Positions 1 to 7,125 of a DNA stretch of 63,768 nt are shown here, piece after piece (positions within the stretch are counted from its first letter, which is position 1; every line of letters begins with the position of its first letter). A model generated the notes under the pieces. The model was not told the DNA's origin, made no database searches, and saw nothing but the letters and a program-made list of their open reading frames with translations. The translations under genes were made by a program, and so were the position numbers. Source of the DNA: Enterococcus cecorum (GTDB lineage Bacteria; Bacillota; Bacilli; Lactobacillales; Enterococcaceae); NCBI RefSeq assembly GCF_023221775.1, contig NZ_JAKUDS010000012.1, positions 1 through 63,768 of the forward strand. Direction: 5' to 3'.

Positions 1-377
1 ATAAATACTCCCATTGCACGTTTCCCTTTTTGAATATCTCCTACAAAACCAATTCTTGGATCTCCATATATTTGGTTATTTACACTAAATGGTTCATACC
101 TAAGTTGGCTTGCTAAGACATTTTTATTCACATCATAACCATAGTATTGAAGCAACATAGATAATGCAGTAACCTCACAACCATTTTCTAGTCTTTGCCC
201 TTCAAATTGGCTCTCCAAAGGAACATCCAATAAAATCGTTGAATAAGTCCTATTATTGGTTGAAAGATTAATAGTATGTGTCGCTACTACTTGGCTATTA
301 CTCGAAACATCATCATTAAATAGACAAAAGATAATTGTTAATACCACTATAAAAAAAGCAATAAATTTTCTTTTCAA
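1..377 (-). CDS. C39-like secreted cysteine peptidase, partial
   Basis: The 5' part of a gene that leaves the window at position 1. Translation from the TTG at 377 is supported by an AGGAGG ribosome site about 8 nt upstream. Residues about 4-20 are a hydrophobic signal peptide or anchor. Near residue 60 is the motif ENGCEVTALSMLLQYYG, the catalytic-Cys region of C39_2-type (papain-like) peptidases; the catalytic His lies beyond the edge. The gene follows motB by only 15 bp and so belongs to the motAB operon. A secreted cysteine peptidase or amidase made with the stator could act on cell-wall peptides or on surface proteins. That role is inferred; the family call rests on the Cys motif only. 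Confidence 0.7.
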   Translation of the reverse strand, partial: MKRKFIAFFIVVLTIIFCLFNDDVSSNSQVVATHTINLSTNNRTYSTILLDVPLESQFEGQRLENGCEVTALSMLLQYYGYDVNKNVLASQLRYEPFSVNNQIYGDPRIGFVGDIQKGKRAMGVF

Positions 378-392
378 AGATACAGCCTCCTA

Positions 393-1169
393 TTAATTGC
401 CGTTAGATACAACTTTTGCGGTATGCATTTTTTGAATAATGATTTCAACACGACGATTTAGAAGTCTGCCCTCATCTGTACTGTTTGTTGCTTTAGGTTT
501 ATTATCTGCATATGCTTGAATAGCTACTTTGTTACTGGCTATCATATGATTGTTAACAAAGTAATTCATTACTGAAATTGCACGTGCCGCCGACAATTCC
601 CAATTCGAAGCATACTTACCATTCTCAGGTCGATTATCGGTATATCCTGCAATTACAAAATCCTGATCCAATCCTTTGAAATGACTACCCACAATTGACA
701 AGTTTTTCTGAACATCATCAGATAACTCGGCACTCCCTGGACTAAATAAGATTCGACTTGATAATGCAATATGAATTCCATCGGACTTTAAATCTATCGT
801 AACATCATCAGCAATCTCAGTTTTCGCTAAATCTTCATCTAATTGTTTTTGTAGTTTAGCTAATTTCTTATCCTCCAAGCGCATCTCTACAATAGCTTCT
901 TTCATTTTCTCTGATTCTGCTGTCTTTTCTTGATTATCTTCTGGTAAATCAGGATCCACAGCTTTGCCTATTACTGCCGTTCCACTACTTTGACCAACTC
1001 CAGCAAATATTTGCGTAAATTCACTTTTAAATTCATTAAATTTCGCAGTATCTACTTTAGCCATCGCAAATAACACAATAAATAAAGCTAATAGTAGCGT
1101 CATCATGTCAGAATAAGGGAGTAACCACGCTTCATCGACGTGTTCTTCATGTCTTTTTTTTCGTTTCAT
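393..1169 (-). CDS. motB: Flagellar stator protein MotB
   Basis: Stator subunit that anchors the MotA/MotB proton channel to peptidoglycan. After a basic start, residues about 17-38 form one membrane helix containing the YSDMMTLLLALF motif, whose Asp is the expected proton-binding residue; the Asp rather than a Na+-type pattern suggests proton drive. Residues about 125-250 are an OmpA-like domain with GYTDNRP and NWELSAARA. Length 258 residues is normal. It lies 20 bp downstream of motA and is probably translated from the same sigma-28 transcript; a C39-like peptidase gene follows it. Confidence 0.97.
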   Translation of the reverse strand: MKRKKRHEEHVDEAWLLPYSDMMTLLLALFIVLFAMAKVDTAKFNEFKSEFTQIFAGVGQSSGTAVIGKAVDPDLPEDNQEKTAESEKMKEAIVEMRLEDKKLAKLQKQLDEDLAKTEIADDVTIDLKSDGIHIALSSRILFSPGSAELSDDVQKNLSIVGSHFKGLDQDFVIAGYTDNRPENGKYASNWELSAARAISVMNYFVNNHMIASNKVAIQAYADNKPKATNSTDEGRLLNRRVEIIIQKMHTAKVVSNGN

Positions 1170-1189
1170 CGTTTATACACCCTCTTAAA

Positions 1190-1951
1190 TTAGGATTCTC
1201 TCCGCTGGTTTGGCTCAATAATGCTGTTTAATTGTTTTTCAATATTTTTAGGTGAATGACCTGCCTGAATTGCCATCACACCTTCCAAAATAATCATCTT
1301 TTGTTGAATTTCCTCTTGCGATTTAGACTCCAAACGAGAAGCAAATGGCATCATCAGTACATATCCAAAGAAAATCCCGTATAATGTCGCTACAAAGGCT
1401 GCTTTAATCATATGACCTAAAGCCTCAACATCACTTAAATTGCCCAAAGCACCAATCAAACCAATTACTGCCCCCAATACCCCCAAAGTTGGAGATGTTG
1501 AGCCTAATGTTTTGAACATCTTGGCTGCCGAGTGATGTCGTTCTTCAATTCCAGCAATTTCTGTCTCTAAAATTTCACGAATTTGTTCAGCATCAATTCC
1601 ATCGACTACCATTTCCAACCCTTTTTTCAAAAACGGATCTTCTAAAGTGTTGACATGTGACTCTAAGGCAAGCAATCCATCACGACGAGCCATATTGGCC
1701 ATTTCAACAATTGATTGAATTAAATCTGCATTATTCACTTCTCGATTATTAAATAATACACCAAAGACTTTTGGTAGCCGCTTTATCTGTTGCATAGGAT
1801 AAGAATTAAGCAAAGCTGCAATACTGCCTCCAAAGATGATAATAATAGCTGCCGGATTAATAAGTACAGAGACATCCGCCCCTTTTACAATCATTCCTAC
1901 AACCACAGATAAAAAACCTGCGATAATGCCAACAATTAAAAAGATATCCAT
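1190..1951 (-). CDS. motA: Flagellar stator protein MotA
   Basis: Proton-channel subunit of the flagellar motor. The 253-residue protein has four hydrophobic segments (about residues 2-22, 30-48, 147-170 and 180-202) and a large cytoplasmic loop between the second and third, with the charged stretch that contacts FliG. The start ATG is preceded by AAGGGGAAA. First gene of the motA-motB-C39 operon, with a sigma-28 box about 40 bp upstream, so the stator is a late, FliA-dependent product rather than part of the 28-kb operon. Confidence 0.97.
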   Translation of the reverse strand: MDIFLIVGIIAGFLSVVVGMIVKGADVSVLINPAAIIIIFGGSIAALLNSYPMQQIKRLPKVFGVLFNNREVNNADLIQSIVEMANMARRDGLLALESHVNTLEDPFLKKGLEMVVDGIDAEQIREILETEIAGIEERHHSAAKMFKTLGSTSPTLGVLGAVIGLIGALGNLSDVEALGHMIKAAFVATLYGIFFGYVLMMPFASRLESKSQEEIQQKMIILEGVMAIQAGHSPKNIEKQLNSIIEPNQRRES

Positions 1952-1990
1952 TAATAAATTTCCCCTTGTATTCTGTGTTTATATTTAGAT

Positions 1991-2017
1991 TTATCGGTTA
2001 ATATCCATCAAATTAAA
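1991..2017 (-). promoter_or_regulatory. Sigma-28 (FliA) promoter of motAB
   Basis: On the minus strand TTTAA is separated by exactly 15 nt from CCGATAA. The same arrangement stands before flagellin (10240-10266), the receptor-like gene at 48144 and the opposite side of this region. It fits the sigma-28/sigma-D family pattern of a TAAA-type -35 and CCGATA-type -10. Confidence 0.8.
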
Positions 2018-2087
2018 GGGAATAAACAAAAAAAATATCCATTAATTATTATTTTTAAAAAATTTATTCGTTTTTTTCAATTTATCC

Positions 2088-2114
2088 TTTAATTTTTATC
2101 CAATTATCCGATAA
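2088..2114 (+). promoter_or_regulatory. Sigma-28 promoter, plus strand
   Basis: TTTAA, 15 nt, CCGATAA, the same elements and spacing as the motAB promoter but on the plus strand. Predicted start near 2121. It would feed the leader/terminator region and the glycosyltransferase gene at 2398. Confidence 0.7.
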
Positions 2115-2150
2115 TATCATATGTCAAGTTAATTACCTACTTTGAAAACC

Positions 2151-2179
2151 TTGACAAGCATAAAATATATGCTTATAAT
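2151..2179 (+). promoter_or_regulatory. Consensus sigma-A promoter, plus strand
   Basis: TTGACA, 17 nt, TATAAT: a perfect match to the housekeeping consensus. Predicted start about 2186, only about 60 nt ahead of a strong terminator hairpin. Confidence 0.85.
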
Positions 2180-2185
2180 GACTAT

Positions 2186-2285
2186 ATAAACTTTACATAT
2201 TATGCTGTTTCAAGTTAATGTAAATTATCTTTTCCCATATTCCAATAAACGCACGTGTTTATACACGTGCGTTTATTGTTTTCTA
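2186..2285 (+). ncRNA. Candidate small RNA or attenuated leader
   Basis: The stretch between the perfect sigma-A promoter and the hairpin terminator at 2244-2277 would give an RNA of about 95-100 nt. It contains a second possible hairpin (TTTACAT at 2192-2198 with ATGTAAA at 2218-2224) and no convincing reading frame. It is either a free small RNA or the terminated leader of the glycosyltransferase gene at 2398. No known RNA family was recognised. Confidence 0.4.
2244..2283 (+). terminator. Rho-independent terminator
   Basis: Perfect 14-bp inverted repeat (2244-2257 with 2264-2277, 6-nt loop, GC-rich core ACGCACGTG) followed by GTTTTCT. It lies inside a divergent intergenic region, about 120 bp before a plus-strand gene, which is why it suggests a short RNA or attenuation. 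Confidence 0.75.
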
Positions 2286-2397
2286 TAAATAATCGGTTTA
2301 TTATTTAGTTTTTTATAATATAACTTATTTTTATTAATAAGAAAAATTCAAAGCCTTGATCCGATGACTATTATATAACTCAATAAGGAGATTTTTT

Positions 2398-3180
2398 ATG
2401 ATTGAACCCTACGCTTTTATACGAGCTCACAATGAAATTAGTACGGTAAAAACCTGTATGGAAAGTATTCAACCTGTCATCAAAAAAGGCGTGATTGGTA
2501 TCCATCCTTCAATAGATGGCTCACCAGATGATGGCACACATGACTTTCTAGATAATTTTTACCGTGAAAATCCTGGATATAAACTAATTTACTATCCATA
2601 TCCAGTATACCCAACCTCTCATCCAATTTATAAAAATTTATCTCAGGTACCTTTAGAGCAGCGACTGGATAGTTATTATAATGCAGTCCTAGCTGAAATA
2701 CCTGAAAATGAATGGTTGATAAAAATTGATTGCGAGCAAATCTATCATCCGGCTATTCTTACAGTATTATTAAGTAAAAATTTCGATGAAGATGTTTTAG
2801 TTTGGTTTGGGCGCTATAATCTACACTACGATTTTGCAAGTAAACAACTCTTTAATATCACAAATCTTCCTATTCCTCGTCAAGAAGATCAATGGCTCAT
2901 CTTTAATCGAGATTTACACTTCACCTTTATGACAGGTGAAAAAAATGGAAAATTTTATGCTTGGGAATTCCTTGATTTATCCAAAAGAAATAATAATAAT
3001 TCCTTGATACGAATCGAATACCCTATTTTTTCTTGGCATTTTCCATTTATTAAACACCAGAGAAAAAATGAAGACTATCAACTGAATGTATATCAACCTT
3101 ATCTCCATCCACACCTACCTGAAGTGATGACCGATGAACAACTCATTTTAAAAATATGCCAAAATTTTCAAGTTATATAA
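2398..3180 (+). CDS. CgtA-like glycosyltransferase
   Basis: 260 residues, start supported by AAGGAG. The pattern FIRAHNE near the N-terminus, KKGVIGIHPSIDG and NEWLIKIDCEQIY (about residues 98-112) resembles the Campylobacter/Helicobacter beta-1,4-N-acetylgalactosaminyltransferase (CgtA-like) family, with IDCEQ in place of the family's metal-binding Asp motif. Predicted cytosolic sugar transferase; the acceptor is unknown. Its position beside the motility genes and behind a plus-strand sigma-28 box suggests flagellin or surface glycan modification (inference). It ends at a 22-bp-stem terminator. Confidence 0.65.
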   Translation: MIEPYAFIRAHNEISTVKTCMESIQPVIKKGVIGIHPSIDGSPDDGTHDFLDNFYRENPGYKLIYYPYPVYPTSHPIYKNLSQVPLEQRLDSYYNAVLAEIPENEWLIKIDCEQIYHPAILTVLLSKNFDEDVLVWFGRYNLHYDFASKQLFNITNLPIPRQEDQWLIFNRDLHFTFMTGEKNGKFYAWEFLDLSKRNNNNSLIRIEYPIFSWHFPFIKHQRKNEDYQLNVYQPYLHPHLPEVMTDEQLILKICQNFQVI

Positions 3181-3195
3181 AAGGAGTAGATAAAT

Positions 3196-3256
3196 AATCC
3201 GAATGTTCAACTTGATTTTATGAGTAATCAAGTTGAACATTCGGATTTTCTTTAAT
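3196..3256 (+). terminator. Long-stem terminator between convergent genes
   Basis: A perfect 22-bp inverted repeat (3196-3217 with 3226-3247, 8-nt loop) followed by TTTTCTTTAATTTTT. It ends the plus-strand glycosyltransferase gene, and the same stem may also stop the minus-strand fliS-side operon, although the T-run on that side is weaker. Confidence 0.88.
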
Positions 3257-3325
3257 TTTTATTATTGATTTATTGAATTATAAGGATTTTTTAGTTATCT
3301 TGCTAAAATACTTTTGAGGCTGACC

Positions 3326-4939
3326 CTACTGTGAATTATTATTTACAATATAAGTCCATTTTTGATTTTGATGCGATATTATTGATTGAATATCTATATC
3401 TTTAATAGACTTATTATTGATCACTAAGATTCCCCCTGGTTTTAGTGCTTGAGTTAATTTTTCAAACACTTGCATGGATAACGGAAAATCTATATTGGAT
3501 ATTATGTAATGATATGCTTTTTGTCCGATTTTTGATAGCAATTCTTCAATCAAATGATATGATCGATACTCATCTAGAAAAGCTATCATCTCAGGTTTAT
3601 ATAAACTTTCATGCTCAAAATGAGTCATTCTTACATTTTCACATGGCGTATTTTCTATTATTCGCCCTTTTAGCTGAAATAAATCATCTCCATAACCTAG
3701 GTTAATACCTAATACACTTTGATTTTCACTAAGAATATAACTCAAATCATTAAACAGCATATAATCATAACAAGTTCCGTCACCCCAAGGATTATAGCCA
3801 AAATATTTTTCAAAAGCTTTGATTCCCTCGATATAAACTTGTGATTTTTGATTAGATACTGTTACACTTCCGAAATGATGAACATAACTATCCTCTGCTA
3901 AAATACATTTCTTACCAGCTTTTCTTACCACCATTGCCATTGCATCATCAGTAAACGCAACAAAACGCTCTTTGAAAAATGGGTAGCGATAACCTAAAAA
4001 GGTATAAAAAGCCTCTTCATCTGCTCTAGCCATTAACACTGGAGGATTAAGTCGCGCCCTTTGAATCCAGCGTTTAGGGTTACTTTGATTATTTTTCGTA
4101 GCTGCAGCAATCATTTCATCATAATTATTATATTTTATGTCAATTGAGCTTAAATTGGCAATATTAGGACAAGCTGGCATAACACAAGCAATTTTAGAAT
4201 CAGAATGTAAACAAGTCAATAAATTCTCAATGACATTCGGCATTAACAATACATCATTTGACAAAAACATGACATTTCGTCCTTCAACCACTCGTCCAAG
4301 AATAGACAGACTTTTATTATTCCTTACAAAATTGATTTGTTTCGTAGGGTGAATCGATTCGAAGTATTCCTTGGTGCCATCACTAGATCCATGATTTAAT
4401 AAGATTAACTCATAATTTAAATCTTCTGGTAAATATTGAAATAAATGTTTTAAACAGAGCTGCGTGTACTCTAACTTATTCCAAGCAGCTACCAAGATAG
4501 TTAAATCATATTTTGCTTGACGGACATCAGGCAATGGACATAAATAAGACATATCCTGCTGATAATATTGGTGCACCCTTTCTTTATCAGGATAACACAA
4601 ACCCCAAAAGTATAAATCATTTAATATTTCGGCTAATAATGGAAGTAATTCATAGCGTATTTGTTGTACTTTTGAAAAAATAGACCCATTAGTTTTTACT
4701 ATCTCAAAAAGCGAGACTTGCGTATTTTCGCAAAGAATATGTGCCGTAATTGCCTCTTCTTCTTTTGCTAGGAAGTCCAACACTTTTTGCATATTCGCTA
4801 AATCCTCTAATAACATGGGAGCAATTTCTGATGAAAACTTTCGCCAAGAGCATCCTTCCATTTGCCACGACTCAAATAAATTTTGGTATAACTGTAAATC
4901 TCGAATAACCGCTTTTGCTAATTCTGTTGATTGTATCAC
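3326..4939 (-). CDS. GT2 glycosyltransferase with C-terminal methyltransferase-like domain
   Basis: 537 residues from a GTG start 3 bp after fliS. Residues about 145-355 are a GT-A/GT2 domain (LTILVAAWNKLEYTQLCL, SSDGTKEYF, FLSNDVLLMP, FTDDAMA). Residues about 395-530 look like a worn class I methyltransferase: VLGINLGYGDDLFQLK fits motif I and LTQALKPGGILVINN fits the post-core strand. The N-terminal 140 residues are helical and unassigned. Last gene of the fliD-fliT-fliS group, so a role in filament or cap glycosylation is likely but inferred. The methyltransferase part may be catalytically dead. Confidence 0.7.
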   Translation of the reverse strand: MIQSTELAKAVIRDLQLYQNLFESWQMEGCSWRKFSSEIAPMLLEDLANMQKVLDFLAKEEEAITAHILCENTQVSLFEIVKTNGSIFSKVQQIRYELLPLLAEILNDLYFWGLCYPDKERVHQYYQQDMSYLCPLPDVRQAKYDLTILVAAWNKLEYTQLCLKHLFQYLPEDLNYELILLNHGSSDGTKEYFESIHPTKQINFVRNNKSLSILGRVVEGRNVMFLSNDVLLMPNVIENLLTCLHSDSKIACVMPACPNIANLSSIDIKYNNYDEMIAAATKNNQSNPKRWIQRARLNPPVLMARADEEAFYTFLGYRYPFFKERFVAFTDDAMAMVVRKAGKKCILAEDSYVHHFGSVTVSNQKSQVYIEGIKAFEKYFGYNPWGDGTCYDYMLFNDLSYILSENQSVLGINLGYGDDLFQLKGRIIENTPCENVRMTHFEHESLYKPEMIAFLDEYRSYHLIEELLSKIGQKAYHYIISNIDFPLSMQVFEKLTQALKPGGILVINNKSIKDIDIQSIISHQNQKWTYIVNNNSQ

Positions 4940-4942
4940 ACT

Positions 4943-5311
4943 TTACACTTCCATCTGTTTCCAAGTAGCTAGTAATTCTTCAACCATTCCTTGAACTCTT
5001 TGAATAATCTCCGAATCCTTTTTCAAATTTGCTTGTAACAATTGGTTATTCATATATTCATATAATTGAATAAATTGTTTGGCTACATCGCCTCCAACTT
5101 CTTCATTGATACTATAACGTAACTCCGAAATAATATCTTGTGCTCGCACTAATTTATTATGTGCTAATGAAATATTTTCTTGTTCAATTGCCAAATTTGC
5201 TTGTTTTAAATTCTTAATACAACCTTCCATCAACAATTCCACTAATCTTTTAGGTGAAGCTTGCATCACTTGGTTTGCTAGATAATTACTTTGCATATTT
5301 TGATAACTCAT
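4943..5311 (-). CDS. fliS: Flagellin export chaperone FliS
   Basis: Cytosolic chaperone that holds flagellin unfolded for secretion. 122 residues, all helical, with the typical YQNMQSNYL N-terminus and SPKRLVELLMEGCIKNL. Normal length. It lies 15 bp after the fliT-like gene and 3 bp before the GT2 fusion, in the fliD-fliT-fliS order usual in Firmicutes. Confidence 0.95.
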   Translation of the reverse strand: MSYQNMQSNYLANQVMQASPKRLVELLMEGCIKNLKQANLAIEQENISLAHNKLVRAQDIISELRYSINEEVGGDVAKQFIQLYEYMNNQLLQANLKKDSEIIQRVQGMVEELLATWKQMEV

Positions 5312-5326
5312 CTGTCTTCCCCATTC

Positions 5327-5635
5327 TTAATAAGTTAATTCAATCCCCGAAAGTTCTTCTAAAGGAATGTATTGTTTTAATGCTTGATTACTTTGATTTA
5401 AGCGCGCAATTTCACGAGAAACCATTACCTTATCCTCTTTTAATTTAGAAATAAAAGTTTGGTATTCTTGTATCACTTCATTCATTAATGCTAAATCATA
5501 CGTTTTATTATCGAAAAGAGATAAGCGTTCAAATGATTGACTAACTTTTTCAAAAGCCGCTAACTTTGACTCTACATCTTCCTGTTCATTCAGTTGTCTT
5601 AACGCTTGAAGTAACTTAGTTAATTCTTCATTCAT
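5327..5635 (-). CDS. FliT-like flagellar chaperone
   Basis: 102 residues, entirely helical and charged, start supported by AGAGGT. No strong motif, but size, helical content and placement between fliD and fliS match FliT, the chaperone of the cap protein FliD. The call therefore rests mainly on context; sequence similarity of FliT proteins across species is low. Confidence 0.55.
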   Translation of the reverse strand: MNEELTKLLQALRQLNEQEDVESKLAAFEKVSQSFERLSLFDNKTYDLALMNEVIQEYQTFISKLKEDKVMVSREIARLNQSNQALKQYIPLEELSGIELTY

Positions 5636-5655
5636 TTTGCTTACCTCTTTTCATC

Positions 5656-7113
5656 TTATTTACCACTTGTTTGTACGCCTGCTTGACTCAAGAAATAACT
5701 CATTTGTTGTTCAGCTTTCATTAACGCTGTATCTAATTTAGTAAACATATTCACATAATAAGTACGTTTCGCTGAAATTTGGTCGTCATAACGTGAAATT
5801 TGATTATTCAAATCTTTAATAAGCGAATCAAAACTATCTGTTCGACTCTTCAATAATCCCCGACTCACTTGTCCATTTTCACTAGTACTATCTTTTAGAT
5901 ATCGATTTAACAACTCTTTCATATTATCAGCATAGCCGGTTTTCGCTGGTGAATTTGTTGTTGCATCCGCCTGTTTTCCAGAAAAGAATTCTTGAACAGC
6001 ATTAGGGTTTTCTTCGATGGCTTTTCTAAGTTTCGTTTCATCTAGTTTCATGACACCATCTTTATCAATCGAAATACCTATCTGACTCACACGTAAATCC
6101 GCATAATTAGGGTTGGCTGTTCCTTGATTACGTAATTGTCCTTGAAGACGAACCATCAAAGAATCTCCTACTAATGCGCCTTGTTTATTCTTAGTAGTGG
6201 ATGTATCAGTAGACACTTTTGGCGTACCTACATCTAAAGAATCGCCAATGAATGAATAAGTGCTATTATATTGGGAAACAAAATCCTTAACAGCAGTCAG
6301 GATTTTATCATTATCATTTTCTAATCCTAAATGTACAACTGTATCTCCAGAAGTTACTTGTTTTAGGGTAATCGATACACCATCAATTTTATCAGAAATC
6401 ACGTTACTTTGACTCGTCATATCAATGCCATTAATATTAAACAACGCATCTTTGCCTTGTTGTAACTGGGCCTTTGAACTGCTAATACCTAAGTTATCGG
6501 TCAGTGCATTATCAACGATGCTAAGTGCTTTATCCCCAGTTTCTGTATTACTTAAAACTAATCGACCATCCATGATGACCGCTGCCACACCAGACTCACT
6601 TGATTTTTTATTAATTTTAGTCGCAATCATCGCTAAACTATCTTCTGCTGTGATATCAAAATCAAAAGTTTTCGCCACACCTGTGCTATCTAATTTATTA
6701 GAATTAATCGTAAATGTTCCAGTTAAGCCTAATTCTTTTTTGGAATCACCACTAATTTTATTACCAATTAATCGTGTATGAGTAGCTAACTGGCTAACTT
6801 TTAAATCGTAATTTCCAGCGATAGATTTGCTATCACCTGAAATTGTAGCAATTTTTTCATCAGAAGAACTCGTCTTTTTAGAGGTATAAGTCGATGCGTC
6901 CGTTAAATCATCTAATTTATTCATTAAATTACTCAAACGTGAACGAACATCACTATACGCCGCTTTTTGTGCTTCAATACTTGAAACTCTAGCTTGTGCA
7001 CGTAATTTAGGGACAGATTCCGCTTCGATTAATTTATCAATCTGATCTGAGCCAATTCCACTATATTGTCCTAAAATACTACTTACACCTGAACTACTAG
7101 TAATTGTTGCCAT
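5656..7113 (-). CDS. fliD: Flagellar cap protein FliD
   Basis: Filament cap that folds flagellin subunits at the tip. 485 residues. N-terminal heptad region with LGQYSGIGSDQIDKLIEAE and a C-terminal helical region (about 400-480) with SRGLLKSRTDSFDSLIKDL and the typical QISRYDDQI, the parts that insert into the filament end; the middle is the variable beta-rich region. Start supported by GGAGTGGAG. Between the GT2-TPR gene and the fliT-like gene. Confidence 0.95.
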   Translation of the reverse strand: MATITSSSGVSSILGQYSGIGSDQIDKLIEAESVPKLRAQARVSSIEAQKAAYSDVRSRLSNLMNKLDDLTDASTYTSKKTSSSDEKIATISGDSKSIAGNYDLKVSQLATHTRLIGNKISGDSKKELGLTGTFTINSNKLDSTGVAKTFDFDITAEDSLAMIATKINKKSSESGVAAVIMDGRLVLSNTETGDKALSIVDNALTDNLGISSSKAQLQQGKDALFNINGIDMTSQSNVISDKIDGVSITLKQVTSGDTVVHLGLENDNDKILTAVKDFVSQYNSTYSFIGDSLDVGTPKVSTDTSTTKNKQGALVGDSLMVRLQGQLRNQGTANPNYADLRVSQIGISIDKDGVMKLDETKLRKAIEENPNAVQEFFSGKQADATTNSPAKTGYADNMKELLNRYLKDSTSENGQVSRGLLKSRTDSFDSLIKDLNNQISRYDDQISAKRTYYVNMFTKLDTALMKAEQQMSYFLSQAGVQTSGK

Positions 7114-7125
7114 TCTACTCCACTC

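Noticed and set aside
2341-2380. CCGATGA near 2361 as a further sigma-28 box before the glycosyltransferase
   Set aside because: The -10 is poor and no TTTAA or TAAA lies 15 nt upstream.
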